From: Komarekiella delphini-convector SJRDD-AB1
GTDB taxonomy: Bacteria; Cyanobacteriota; Cyanobacteriia; Cyanobacteriales; Nostocaceae
Direction: 5' to 3'
Assembly: GCF_014831675.1 (NCBI RefSeq)
Contig: NZ_VJXY01000006.1
Coordinates: 174,084 to 238,083 of the forward strand
Length of the DNA stretch: 64,000 nucleotides
The notes beneath the pieces are model-generated. The model made no database searches. It was not told the origin of the DNA and worked only from the letters and a program-made list of their open reading frames with translations. A program made the translations under genes and the position numbers. Shown piece by piece: positions 46,920 to 57,171 of this stretch. Numbering within the stretch: position 1 is the stretch's first letter; every line of letters begins with the position of its first letter.

Positions 46920-47669
46920 TGAAGTGGTGATAACTGGTGAGCTGATATAGGTCAGCGATCGCACCACACATAACTCTACATCACATCTTGCACTAACGTA
47001 GGAGCGACAATACTACTTGGCAAAACTCAGCGTATGTATCTAGTTAAGTAGAAATGCCTCAACAGTGCATCTGTATAATCTTAGATCTAAACGATCGCTT
47101 TGTGAAACCGTCTACTTTTCAAAAAAGCAATTAAAACGAGATATAGCTATGGACTATCTACTACATAGCCAAAAGTTTAACTAATTTTCTACTTAAGTAT
47201 TACAAAACCTAACATAATTTATATCTGATAAATTACAACTAATTTATTGTATGATATTAATGATTTTCTGGAGGCGTCAGGCTTGTATACGTCAATTAAT
47301 ACTCACATAAAACTAACTGCAAACCAAGAAATATTGATGGCTAAACACGTTAGTTTTGCCAGATATACTGACAGTTGTGGACTAGCTATATGGAGTCAAT
47401 TGTACAAATATAATTCACTCTTATTAAATAATTTTTTCAATAATGAAGTGAAGCCTCACACTCTTAAGAACCAAAAGAAAGAATGTAGTAAAAAACTTAT
47501 CGAAGTTGGCACGGATGCCTAAAACGTGCCTGAATTTGAAAGGTTCAGTGCGTCGTCGCGCCCCTTGAAATGTTAAGAAATGGCTGATTACATCAAATCT
47601 TAGGCGGTTTAATCGTCTATTTTATAGCAGATACTTGTGGAAAAACAAAAGTTAGGTGTGAATGTTGTT
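46920..47669. other. Intergenic region, no convincing gene
   Basis: About 750 bp of AT-rich DNA between the minisatellite and ftrV. A frame at 47247-47522 starts only with TTG, lacks a ribosome-binding site and has no recognised motif. The ftrV promoter should be near its right end. Confidence 0.4.
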
Positions 47670-47891
47670 ATGAAAGTTGGCGATCGCGTCCGCGTTAAAG
47701 ATTCGGTAATAGTTTACCATCATCCTGAGCATAAAGGTCAGGCTTTTGACCTCAAAGGTGAAGAAGGCGAAGTCATAGGTATTGCCACAGAATGGCAAGG
47801 TAGACCTGTAAGCGCTAACCTGCCAATTTTAGTCAAGTTCAGTAAAAAATTTAAAGCTCATTTGCGTGAGAATGAGTTAGAAATTATCTGA
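47670..47891 (+). CDS. ftrV: Ferredoxin-thioredoxin reductase variable chain
   Basis: 73 residues from ATG 47670 (MKVGDRVRVKDSV); GTG 47637 is possible but adds ten residues absent from the usual family. The SH3-like barrel sequence VYHHPEHKGQAFDLKG, EVIGIATEWQGRPVSANLPILVKF is characteristic. The variable chain stabilises the catalytic beta chain (FtrB, not in this window), which passes electrons from ferredoxin to thioredoxin in light-dependent enzyme regulation. Confidence 0.95.
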   Translation: MKVGDRVRVKDSVIVYHHPEHKGQAFDLKGEEGEVIGIATEWQGRPVSANLPILVKFSKKFKAHLRENELEII

Positions 47892-47895
47892 ACAT

Positions 47896-48117
47896 TCAGC
47901 GGCGGCGAAACCACTGAAAAATATTCAGTTCGCCGCGCATTTTTTCTAAATCTTGGCGGTTGCGTTCTGCTGTTGTGTAATACCATTCACAGTAACTTTG
48001 AAACTCTAACCGCGTTTTAACTTCTTGATAAAACTGGTGGGTTGTTTGGTGAGTGGCAAAGGTTTCCTCAGCTTGTGGTTGAGGAACTGGGAGAATATAG
48101 GGTAAATTTTGAGACAT
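47896..48117 (-). CDS. Small conserved-type cyanobacterial protein, unknown function
   Basis: 73 residues. Pro-rich start (LPYILPVPQPQ), then a helical part (TTHQFYQEVKTRLEFQSYCEWYYTTAERNRQDLEKMRGELNIFQWF) ending in RRR. It is convergent with ftrV, only 4 bp apart. The aromatic helix and clean start support a real gene. I do not recognise the family. Confidence 0.6.
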   Translation of the reverse strand: MSQNLPYILPVPQPQAEETFATHQTTHQFYQEVKTRLEFQSYCEWYYTTAERNRQDLEKMRGELNIFQWFRRR

Positions 48118-48237
48118 AATATTAATTGAGTTAAAAGTTAGGAATTAGGAATTTTGAACTTGAAAAGCTAAGTTTTGCATTTAGTAAATTAGCGCATCTA
48201 ATAATTAATAACTCACAACTCTTAACTCTTAACTGTA

Positions 48238-49029
48238 TTAAAGCCAACCGCGCAAGCGATATATAAAAGTACCAACGTACTCTTTTACAGCGGTGGTAAA
48301 TTGGTGTAAGTTGTCAGTATCAGGTAACAAATTTAGTATAGCGGCTTTGGGCGTGCTGCCGAGTTCTTGCAGTTCACCTTGACTGACAAGAAAGTCAGTA
48401 GGTGCAGGAATGGCATTAATCCCTTGACGTTGGAAAACTTTAAGCGATCGCGGCATGTGCATTGCCGAAGTTACTAACAACACTTGACGAATTCCACGAG
48501 ATTCGAGAATTTTCTGGACATTTACAGCATTTTGATAAGTGTTGAATGAGTCAGGCTCTTGAACAATTGCCTCAGATGGAACACCAATAGATGTGAGGAT
48601 ATTTGCCATATCTGCCGATTCTGGTGAACCATCGCCGCGCCAATTGACGCGACCCCCACTCAAAATGATTATCGGAGCTTTTTTTTGGCGATATAGTTGC
48701 GCGGCGTAAATTACGCGATCGCCTGATTCACTCAAATCAACCGTAGGTCTTGGAGGGAAAGCTGATTTTGTTGCGCCACCCAAAACTACAATTGCTTCTG
48801 CATTTGGCATTTGGGCAGGTGGGATATTTTGCCATTCTAGCGATCGCACCAGTGATTTAGCCAGCCAAGCATTACTGCAACATAGCAGTAAAGTTAGCGC
48901 TAGAGTAATTGCGATCGTCGCAATGCGCGGTCGTTTCCACAACGTCACCAGTGCAACTACCAAACTCACGCAAGCTAGTCCCAGCGGGTAAAAGAATAGT
49001 GGCAATAATTTAGAGAGATATAAAAACAT
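48238..49029 (-). CDS. YdcF family protein (DUF218)
   Basis: 263 residues from ATG 49029 (MFLYLSKLLPLFFYPLGL); a longer frame to 49083 starts with TTG in repeat-like DNA. Two N-terminal hydrophobic helices precede the DUF218 domain: AEAIVVLGGATKSAFPPRP, RVIYAAQLYRQKKAPIIILSGG, and VLLVTSAMHMPRSLKVFQRQG. The family is close to ElyC/YdcF, linked to envelope polysaccharide lipid carriers. Confidence 0.88.
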   Translation of the reverse strand: MFLYLSKLLPLFFYPLGLACVSLVVALVTLWKRPRIATIAITLALTLLLCCSNAWLAKSLVRSLEWQNIPPAQMPNAEAIVVLGGATKSAFPPRPTVDLSESGDRVIYAAQLYRQKKAPIIILSGGRVNWRGDGSPESADMANILTSIGVPSEAIVQEPDSFNTYQNAVNVQKILESRGIRQVLLVTSAMHMPRSLKVFQRQGINAIPAPTDFLVSQGELQELGSTPKAAILNLLPDTDNLHQFTTAVKEYVGTFIYRLRGWL

Positions 49030-49183
49030 ACTGGAGATTGGGGATTGGAGGAGTAGGGGAGTGGAGAAAGAGGGGAGAGACAAAGGAGAGATCTGCTCAA
49101 TAATTCCTGCTTATTTTCCTAGAGCATCGATTCAGTAATTGCAAAAACCTGATTTCTGTTCGGTAAAACGACCAATTTTCGTT

Positions 49184-49212
49184 TGTAGAGACGTTGCATT
49201 GCAACGTCTTTA
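49184..49212. repeat. GTAGAGACG palindrome copy
   Basis: GTAGAGACGTTGCA and its inverse around one T, with a single mismatch near the right end (CTTTAC). Confidence 0.8.
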
Positions 49213-49286
49213 CGAAATAACAATGCAACATCCCTACGAAATAATCAGTTTTTTTCGCCCCCATCTTGAATACTAAATCGGTGTTC

Positions 49287-49372
49287 TAGTCCCCAGTACC
49301 CAGTCCCCAGTCCCCAATCCCCAATCCCCAGTCCCCAATCCCCAATCCCCAGTACCCAGTCCCCAATCCTAC
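49287..49372. repeat. STRR array (CCCCAGT/CCCCAAT heptamers)
   Basis: About twelve units of the same heptamer family as at 13156 and 46563, lying right at the 3' end of the next gene. Confidence 0.85.
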
Positions 49373-49869
49373 CTTTCCCAAAACTTAAAATTAATACTTC
49401 CAGGAGTACGGCGGTAACGACGGGTAGCTTTTCTTTGCTGTTTAGTAGCTCTCTGGTTAATTTGTTCCACTTCGCCATTTTCTGACTCTTCTATTTGCAA
49501 CTGAGTTCTAGTTTCTTCCTTACTGCCCCACCAAGCAATAATCCAGCCTCCACCTAAAGCACCTAGAGCACCTAGGAAGATACTCATGGGGGCAGGATAG
49601 CCTAAAAACACAAAGCCAAGCATAAAAAATAACCAGTATTTTAGTCCTGTATCGACACCATCAGAGGACGCTACAGATGGAGGCTGGCGGCTATTTTTGC
49701 TGGCATTTGTGATCCAGCCCAAGGTGAACCCCCCCATGATCCCCAGAAAGATGCTTAGGGCTGGTGAAGACCTTGTCATCAACAATATAAAGGTTAAAAA
49801 TGCCCCAAATAACAATTGAGAAAAGAAGTCTGGAGAAATACCTAAAAAGTCATTCTTTTTGTCTGCCAT
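49369..49869 (-). CDS. Multi-pass membrane protein, unknown function
   Basis: 166 residues with about four hydrophobic segments (FFSQLLFGAFLTFILLM, ALSIFLGIMGGFTLGW, YWLFFMLGFVFLGYPA, MSIFLGALGALGGGWIIAWW). A polar, basic tail follows (KQQRKATRRYRRTPG). The two halves look like an internal repeat of SIFLG.. motifs. It lies 13 bp after the APH/P-loop gene and is probably cotranscribed with it. No family recognised. Confidence 0.65.
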   Translation of the reverse strand: MADKKNDFLGISPDFFSQLLFGAFLTFILLMTRSSPALSIFLGIMGGFTLGWITNASKNSRQPPSVASSDGVDTGLKYWLFFMLGFVFLGYPAPMSIFLGALGALGGGWIIAWWGSKEETRTQLQIEESENGEVEQINQRATKQQRKATRRYRRTPGSINFKFWER

Positions 49870-49882
49870 AAGATGATAAAGA

Positions 49883-51427
49883 CTATTGGCGAATTATTTG
49901 TTTTAATTGTGCCTGTTGTGGTTGAGTTGTATCCAAAATCTTCACGTATGGTTGTTCTTCTTCAGTGAAAGGTTCCGCTTGCTTAAGTTGTGAGGCTAAT
50001 AAATCGGCAGTGGCATCAGCAATATCACCAGTGCGATTAGCAAGGCGTTCTTGCAAAACTTCTAAAGGTGCTGTGCAGTTGATAATTTGTAGAGGAAGTT
50101 GGTGCATTGTAGCTTGGGCGATCGCTTCTTGTCGCAACTGCTGGCGGTCATATTTAGCATCCAAAATCACTGAAAAACCTTGTTTAGCCAATAGAATTCC
50201 CAATTCCAACAACCGCCCATAAGTTTTCTCGGTCATCTCAGGTGTATACAAATCATCGCCACCTCTTTCCCACAGAGATATTCCCCCCAAATGTTTCCGT
50301 ACAGCATCAGAACGAACATGAATTGCTCCTAGTTGACGAGCTAAATATCGTGCTGTCGTACTTTTTCCCGAACCTGACAACCCCGACATCAAAATCAGTT
50401 GTCCTTTTTGAGGTTTAGTATACTCCCAAGCTTGTTTGTAATAGTCAGCGGCGGTTTTTGTCGCCTCTTCCTTTACTGTCACAGGTACACTAGCATCGTC
50501 TAGCAAAAACGAAGTGACCTTTGCTCGGACATAAGCTTGACGACTCAAATACAAAGGGAGTACTTGTAAGCCTTCCCAGTCTCCAGTTTGCTCGATATAG
50601 GAATTTAAAAACGCATTACCTAAGTCGTGGCTTTGTCGCGCTTCCAAATCCATCACCGTGAACGCCACATCATACATCACATCGACAAAGCGAAACGGCT
50701 CATTAAACTCAATGCAATCAAACAGCATGATTTTGTCGTGCCACAGAGCAATATTTCTCAGGTGTAAATCTCCGTGACATTCACGAATGTAATTATTTTG
50801 AATTCTATGAGCAAATAATTCTGGACGTTCTATAAAAAAGTTATCTGTATATCGTTTTGTTTCAGTAAACTGCGCCTGCGTCTGGGGGCCACCGATATAC
50901 TTCTCAGTTTGTTGATAATTTTCATCAATTGCAGCCCGGACTTGCGGTACTTCACCAAAACTCCGAATGTAATCATTCGTCTGTGCTTGGGCATGGTATT
51001 GAGCCACCACCCGTCCCAACTCTTCTAGGTGTGTCTGGTTTAGCTTACCTTTTTCAAAAAGTGTACTAAATAGGGACTCTTGGGGAAACTGGCGCATCTT
51101 CAGCACGTATTCTACAGGCTTCTCTGTTCCCCCTAAATGGTATTGCTCTCCCTCTACAGTTACAGGTAAAACTTCTAAATACAGTTCGGCTGCACCCCGC
51201 TGATTTAAGCGCAACTCTTCGTGACAAAAATGCTGCCGCTTCTCTAAGCTGGAAAAGTCCAAAAAGCCAAAATTCACAGGTTTCTTCAGTTTATAAGCAT
51301 AATCTCCAGTCAGCAGCACATAAGAAATATGAGTTTGAATGAGTTGAATAGGTTCTGTTACTGTATGGGGATAAAATCCAGGCTGCAACATTTGCTGAAT
51401 TAAAACTGGAAGTGTTGCTTCTGTCAT
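49883..51427 (-). CDS. Aminoglycoside phosphotransferase-like domain fused to P-loop kinase
   Basis: 514 residues. The N-terminal APH/choline kinase-like domain (about 1-330) has the catalytic CHGDLHLRNIAL (His218, Asp220) and the metal motif FDCIEF. The C-terminal AAA_33-type P-loop domain (about 340-510) has LMSGLSGSGKSTTARYL and HVRSDAVRKHL. This bifunctional architecture is common in bacteria, with unknown substrates; it need not give antibiotic resistance. The gene is next after rplY on the same strand, behind a terminator. Confidence 0.9.
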   Translation of the reverse strand: MTEATLPVLIQQMLQPGFYPHTVTEPIQLIQTHISYVLLTGDYAYKLKKPVNFGFLDFSSLEKRQHFCHEELRLNQRGAAELYLEVLPVTVEGEQYHLGGTEKPVEYVLKMRQFPQESLFSTLFEKGKLNQTHLEELGRVVAQYHAQAQTNDYIRSFGEVPQVRAAIDENYQQTEKYIGGPQTQAQFTETKRYTDNFFIERPELFAHRIQNNYIRECHGDLHLRNIALWHDKIMLFDCIEFNEPFRFVDVMYDVAFTVMDLEARQSHDLGNAFLNSYIEQTGDWEGLQVLPLYLSRQAYVRAKVTSFLLDDASVPVTVKEEATKTAADYYKQAWEYTKPQKGQLILMSGLSGSGKSTTARYLARQLGAIHVRSDAVRKHLGGISLWERGGDDLYTPEMTEKTYGRLLELGILLAKQGFSVILDAKYDRQQLRQEAIAQATMHQLPLQIINCTAPLEVLQERLANRTGDIADATADLLASQLKQAEPFTEEEQPYVKILDTTQPQQAQLKQIIRQ

Positions 51428-51451
51428 CTGTTTCCTCTGCGGTTCAAATAC

Positions 51452-51477
51452 AAAAAAACCAGGAGTTTCCCCCTGGT
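51452..51477 (-). terminator. Rho-independent terminator of rplY
   Basis: On the minus strand the stem ACCAGG..CCTGGT (51458-51477) is followed by T7 (51452-51458), 31 nt after the rplY stop codon. Confidence 0.85.
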
Positions 51478-51508
51478 ATCACAAAAATCATTACATACTT
51501 TACGTAGC

Positions 51509-52102
51509 TTAAGAAACTTCTGTTTCAGTCACAGTATCATCGTTGATTTGTGGTGGTAAAACGCTGGCAACGAGTCGCTCTGGTTCAGCTAAAGCAGTCA
51601 CACCTTCAGGAAAGACTATCTCATGGATATGCAAACTGTCTCCAATTTGCATATTAGAGACATCAATTTCAATAACATCTGGGATATTCTCAGGGGCACA
51701 ACTCACTTGTAATTCGGTGATCACGGTGTCTAACACACCACCTTCTTGTTTCACACCAACAGCATTTCCGACAAAACGTAGCCGTACTTCCACGGTGGTG
51801 TCGCCGTGACCCGCAACCGCAAAAAAGCTGAGGTGGTAAGGTGTACCTTTTGCTGGATGTATCTGAAGTTCCCGCAGCAAGGTTTTGCCCCGCCAAGGTA
51901 TATCAGTAACGTTTAAATCAATCAAGGTGTTGTTGACTGAAGCTTTTTTGAGCAAACGCTCAACGGTTTTGGCATTAATAGTCAAAGAAATTGACTCTGT
52001 ACCTTTATGACCGTATAAATTGGCGGGTATTTCTCCAGAACGGCGCAAAGCTCTGGGTTTGCTACCTTCTGGTCGCTTTTGACATTCGACTGTGAGAGCC
52101 AT
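51509..52102 (-). CDS. rplY: 50S ribosomal protein L25/general stress protein Ctc
   Basis: 197 residues, the long (CTC) form: an L25 domain ([35 protein letters not shown]) binding 5S rRNA, then a C-terminal TL5-type domain ([46 protein letters not shown]). The length of about 200 fits. It follows purA on the same strand with a 136-bp spacer rich in short repeats. Confidence 0.95.
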   Translation of the reverse strand: MALTVECQKRPEGSKPRALRRSGEIPANLYGHKGTESISLTINAKTVERLLKKASVNNTLIDLNVTDIPWRGKTLLRELQIHPAKGTPYHLSFFAVAGHGDTTVEVRLRFVGNAVGVKQEGGVLDTVITELQVSCAPENIPDVIEIDVSNMQIGDSLHIHEIVFPEGVTALAEPERLVASVLPPQINDDTVTETEVS

Positions 52103-52130
52103 AGGAGTTGTTAGTTGTTATTTGTAGGGA

Positions 52131-52228
52131 GACGGGAGGCGGGAGATAGGAGACGGGAGATAGGAGACGGGAGATAGGATACAGCGTCTCTGCTCAGCAC
52201 GGGCTAAACCATCGCTATCCGCTAACAG
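52131..52228. repeat. Short repeat block between purA and rplY
   Basis: Units AGACGGGAGATAGG occur four times (52131-52180), followed by the CAGCACGGGCTAAAC repeat (52194-52228) also seen at 30080 and 30140. Confidence 0.75.
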
Positions 52229-52238
52229 AATTCAGTAC

Positions 52239-53600
<1,362 letters not shown>

Positions 53601-53716
53601 TTATGAGGTAAAGTTTCCACAAACTATAATTATGAACATACTATGTGAATTATGTCAATGAAAATGTACAACATTAAACGCCCAGTATCCGCAGAGATTT
53701 TTTTAAAGATAGTAGT

Positions 53717-54082
53717 CAGAACTTACGTACTCAGATCCCCCAACCCCCTTAAAAAGGGGGCTTTATAAATTCCCCCCTTTTGAAGGGGAGCCAGCGCGGT
53801 CTTCTCTACTTTGAAGCTGCGCCAAGGGGGTTTCCCCGCCACTCCCCACAACGGATAGCGCAGCGTAAAGCCTTCTGTTCGAGAGGCTTGTCTGCGACAC
53901 GCTGCGCGATCGCCAACGGCATGGCTTCTCTACTTTGAGGCTGCGCCAACGCTGAGAGCGAGTCTTGTCTGCGACACGCTGCGCGAACGAGCGTCGGCAA
54001 CCTCCGCAAGGGGGTGGCTCCCCATAAGCGACTGGCGTGGGCTAAGGGGGGTCTAGGTTTCAGCCTTCAGTGCGTAAATCCT
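53717..54082. mobile_element. Composite MITE-like element
   Basis: Ends are imperfect inverted repeats (CAGAACTTACGTAC near 53717 and GTGCGTAAATCCT to 54082), similar to the perfect ends of the element at 5817. Just outside, AGTAGT (53711-53716 and 54083-54088) forms a direct repeat. The interior holds AGATCCCCC-type borders and duplicated GC-rich segments: CTTCTCTACTTTGAAGCTG twice and CTTGTCTGCGACACGCTGC twice. No transposase is encoded. Confidence 0.55.
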
Positions 54083-54087
54083 AGTAG

Positions 54088-54118
54088 TAACGCACCAAAA
54101 ACTAGAAATGGTGCGTTA
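54088..54118. repeat. 10-bp hairpin TAACGCACCA/TGGTGCGTTA
   Basis: Perfect arms (54088-54097 and 54109-54118) around an 11-nt loop, just outside the composite element; could act as a terminator-like signal. Confidence 0.6.
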
Positions 54119-54269
54119 AGCGCTTTGCGGTAACACACCTACTTTTATATTTAATTCAATCAACCTACTTAATTCAAAATGTGAATCAACTCAAGTCCGC
54201 AATCAACGGTTATCGCCACAGTAGACAGGCTGACTGATGCAACTCCTGGCGATGGTCTGCTAGAAAGTT

Positions 54270-55286
54270 TTAGACTGTGGCAGAGAAATCATAATTCGGG
54301 TTGTTGTAACCTGGATTTGATATGGCGGATGTTACAAGGTCAGGACTGCCAAGTAAACTGATGATATCAGTAGCGATCGCTTGGCTGGGAGTACTACTAC
54401 CTAACGATTTCAATTCGCCACTAGCAGAGAAATTCCAGCCTTCATTACCAACGAGTGTTTTGCCATCACCACTGGCTTCAATCCGGTTTCCAAGCAGATT
54501 GCTGTTACTTACATTGGCAGTATTGCCGCTACCAAGGATGTCATTGTTCTTACCAGTCTGTGTATTGGCATTACCAAAGATGTCGTTGTTATTGCCTAAG
54601 TTCCAGTTACCATTACCATCGGTTTTGTTATCGCTACCAAAGCCCCAGTTGCCATTACCCTCAGTTTTGCCACCATCACCATAGTTCCAGTTAGCGTTAC
54701 CGTTAGTTGTGTTGCCACTACCAAAGTTCCAGTTACCATTACCATCGGTTGTGTTGTCACTACCATATAACCAGTTACCGTTACCTTGACCAATGTTGCC
54801 GGTAGCGTTTGCACCATCTAAGTTTTGAATATCAGATATCCAGTTGTCACTTTTATAAGGTACAGGTAGACCGTTACCAGTTTCAGGTAGGTTGCTACCA
54901 CTCTCTTTTGAGGGGGGAGTGCTACCAAATGGTAAGTTACCGGGGAGATTGGCATTGTTAGCACCAGATGTGCTACCACCTGCAAAAGGGTTAGCGCCAG
55001 ATGCGCTAGTATCACCGCCAACGACTTTGATTAGTTGATTGAACGGATTATTAGTATCGGTGGATGAGTTGCCACCACCACTGAAGGAAGCGAAAGTATT
55101 ATTACCACTACTAGCGCCACCGAAGCCACCAGCACTACTTAAAGTGCTACCATCACTCGACTGCCATTTGCCGTCACTGAAAGAAAAATTGTTATTTCCA
55201 GTTGAATTATTGCTAGTACCTTGTGAACCAACAGTTTGATTGCTATTTTCAGAAGTTGCCATCAGAATTAAATTCCCATTATTCAA
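54270..55286 (-). CDS. Asn/Gly-rich protein with 14-residue tandem repeats
   Basis: 338 residues from TTG 55286, supported by AGAGGAA 7 nt upstream; ATG 55262 would lie 31 nt from it. The protein is almost free of charge and Cys. The middle has at least seven 14-residue repeats (GNGNWNFGSGNTTN type), likely a beta-solenoid. The first third is Ser/Gly/Asn-rich, and the end (TDIISLLGSPDLVTSAIS) is less repetitive. No signal peptide is seen; export by another route is possible. No family recognised, though similar repeats occur in bacterial surface proteins. Confidence 0.75.
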   Translation of the reverse strand: MNNGNLILMATSENSNQTVGSQGTSNNSTGNNNFSFSDGKWQSSDGSTLSSAGGFGGASSGNNTFASFSGGGNSSTDTNNPFNQLIKVVGGDTSASGANPFAGGSTSGANNANLPGNLPFGSTPPSKESGSNLPETGNGLPVPYKSDNWISDIQNLDGANATGNIGQGNGNWLYGSDNTTDGNGNWNFGSGNTTNGNANWNYGDGGKTEGNGNWGFGSDNKTDGNGNWNLGNNNDIFGNANTQTGKNNDILGSGNTANVSNSNLLGNRIEASGDGKTLVGNEGWNFSASGELKSLGSSTPSQAIATDIISLLGSPDLVTSAISNPGYNNPNYDFSATV

Positions 55287-55300
55287 AGTGAAATTCCTCT

Positions 55301-56115
55301 AGGAAGAGAAATATCAACGACATGAATGAAAGTATTTTGTGACTTTCATCTTCAATAAAGAAACATGATTTTCCAACTAGATATCTATTTTTGATAGCTA
55401 GTTAGAACTTGCTGGGAAGTAAGTTAAATATAAATTAAAATACTTTGATTTAATCAAACCTCAACTCATTAAAATCAAAGTAAAAAATAGCGAAGACCAC
55501 ACTCAATAAAACTATACAAGATAAAGTTTATATTTCAAATGAACAAAGCTTAGATTTGATTGTTAATTCTTTTGATTTTGTTTAGGCAAAATATCATGCA
55601 AGTTAAGAATTCAGATTTCCCTTTGTCCTTGCTATTTATATTTTCAAGATTTGCTCTCTCTCTTGAAGAAGCAATTTTCCAATAAAAAGCTAAAAAAGCC
55701 TAATATTATGTATGGCTATTTAAGTTTACAGAGCGGTAGTTATAGCTAATTTGGTGCGTAAATTACTGTAAATTAGCTTTAAAAATGAAGTTATTTCGGG
55801 TAAATTTCCGATTGTAGCGTCTAAAAATAAAAATAATGTCTATCAGCGAAATGTTATGGACAGTGATAATATTTTCGATTTAATTTAATGTTAAATTTTT
55901 TAGAAGAAATGCTAACTATACCTTAACTTTTTTCATTTGATTAAGTATAAGATATTTCCTATAAAATCAATCGCTCCGGCAAAGTCGAAATCCTAACCCC
56001 TCAAGAGATAACCTGACTATTTGGTGAGGTGCTTGGTTGAGCCACGCGATTGGCTTGGTCGCAGCTCACCCTATTCCTTAATATACAATTTTTCCAAAAT
56101 TGCACGGTGATCCTT
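55301..56115. other. Intergenic region, nothing recognised
   Basis: About 0.8 kb of AT-rich DNA upstream of both the repeat protein and the methyltransferase. No ORF, palindrome or tandem repeat that I can support. Confidence 0.4.
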
Positions 56116-56940
56116 ATGACTTACTCATCGTTAAGCGCTTACAAACAGCAAATTCTCAATGACTTCAATAGCCGTCTAAACTACGAGAATGAGTTTCATA
56201 AACGGGCTGCAACTCGATTAGTAGAGTTAGCAAAATTACAATCAGGTCAGCACGTTCTAGATATCGCTACTGGAACTGGTTTAGCAGCTATTGCTGCGGC
56301 GATGGTTGTTGGTTCTACAGGTCGTGTTTTAGGGACTGACTTTGCTTTGAAAATGTTGCAGCAAGCCCAGCAGAAGGTTGAGGCATTGGGACTAACAAAT
56401 ACTAAATTTGAGGTAGTGGATGCAGATGAACAAGAATTGCAGGAGGGCCAATTTGATGCCATCCTTTGCTCATCCGCGATTGTCTACTTCACAGATATTC
56501 CGACATCACTTCGTCAATGGTACAATGCTTTGAAACCAGGGGGAGTTGTTGCATTTTCTTGTCTTGCTGAAACCTCTCCAACTGCGTCTGTCTTGTTTCG
56601 GACAGTGGTACAGCGATACGGCATCACTATACCGAATCCCAATGAGTTACTTGGAACGCCTAAGCGGTGTTGTCAACTGCTTGAAATGATTGGGTTTGAA
56701 GAGATAGGAATCACAACTGAGCAATTTGGCTTCTACTTGCAAGATATGGAAAGTGCTTGGACTGGAAATGCTAAGAGTGCATTCGGGCTTCAGGATGTGA
56801 AATGGTCAAAGGAACAGTTGGAGCGTTGTAAGCAGGAATACTTTACACAAATAAATAAAGCTGCAACCGAAGAAGGCTATTGGAACGATGTTACGATGTT
56901 CTTTGTAACAGCCCGTAAAGAGAGTGAAACGGCGGCATAA
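56116..56940 (+). CDS. Class I SAM-dependent methyltransferase
   Basis: 274 residues from ATG 56116; a longer frame starts in non-conserved sequence. The UbiE-like core has motif I HVLDIATGTGLAAIAAA, RVLGTDFALKMLQQAQ, FEVVDADEQEL and FDAILCSSAIVYF, and LKPGGVVAFSC. Substrate unknown; it is a Methyltransf_11/25 type that could act on quinones, sterols or small metabolites. It is monocistronic. Confidence 0.9.
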   Translation: MTYSSLSAYKQQILNDFNSRLNYENEFHKRAATRLVELAKLQSGQHVLDIATGTGLAAIAAAMVVGSTGRVLGTDFALKMLQQAQQKVEALGLTNTKFEVVDADEQELQEGQFDAILCSSAIVYFTDIPTSLRQWYNALKPGGVVAFSCLAETSPTASVLFRTVVQRYGITIPNPNELLGTPKRCCQLLEMIGFEEIGITTEQFGFYLQDMESAWTGNAKSAFGLQDVKWSKEQLERCKQEYFTQINKAATEEGYWNDVTMFFVTARKESETAA

Positions 56941-57171
56941 GTTTATAAAAAGTGACTGCGGCGGGCGTTTCTTACTTTATCCGAAAAATCTGTAGAAGCG
57001 ATCGCTCTTTGTGGTTCCCGTGCAATTTGCTGAAAAGCGATCGCAATTTACCTCAACTATTCATCGATAATGCTGGGTGTGGTTAGTCTTAGCATCTTGA
57101 AGTCAAAAGTAAAAGGGTAAAATAAAAATTCTGTTTTTGCTTTTCTCTTTTTACTTGTGTTGACTTCTAAA

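Noticed and set aside
46585-46967. Hydrophobic repeat frames over the minisatellite, both strands
   Set aside because: All arise from the 21-bp period; the hydrophobic frames run into STRR DNA and lack start signals.
47247-47522. 91-codon frame upstream of ftrV
   Set aside because: TTG start without ribosome-binding site, AT-rich, no motif; left unannotated though a young orphan gene cannot be excluded.
49883-51427. Antibiotic resistance gene
   Set aside because: The APH-like domain is part of a common housekeeping-type fusion with a P-loop kinase; nothing indicates aminoglycoside use.
53806-54009. 67-codon frame on the minus strand in the composite element
   Set aside because: It consists wholly of duplicated GC-rich repeat segments.
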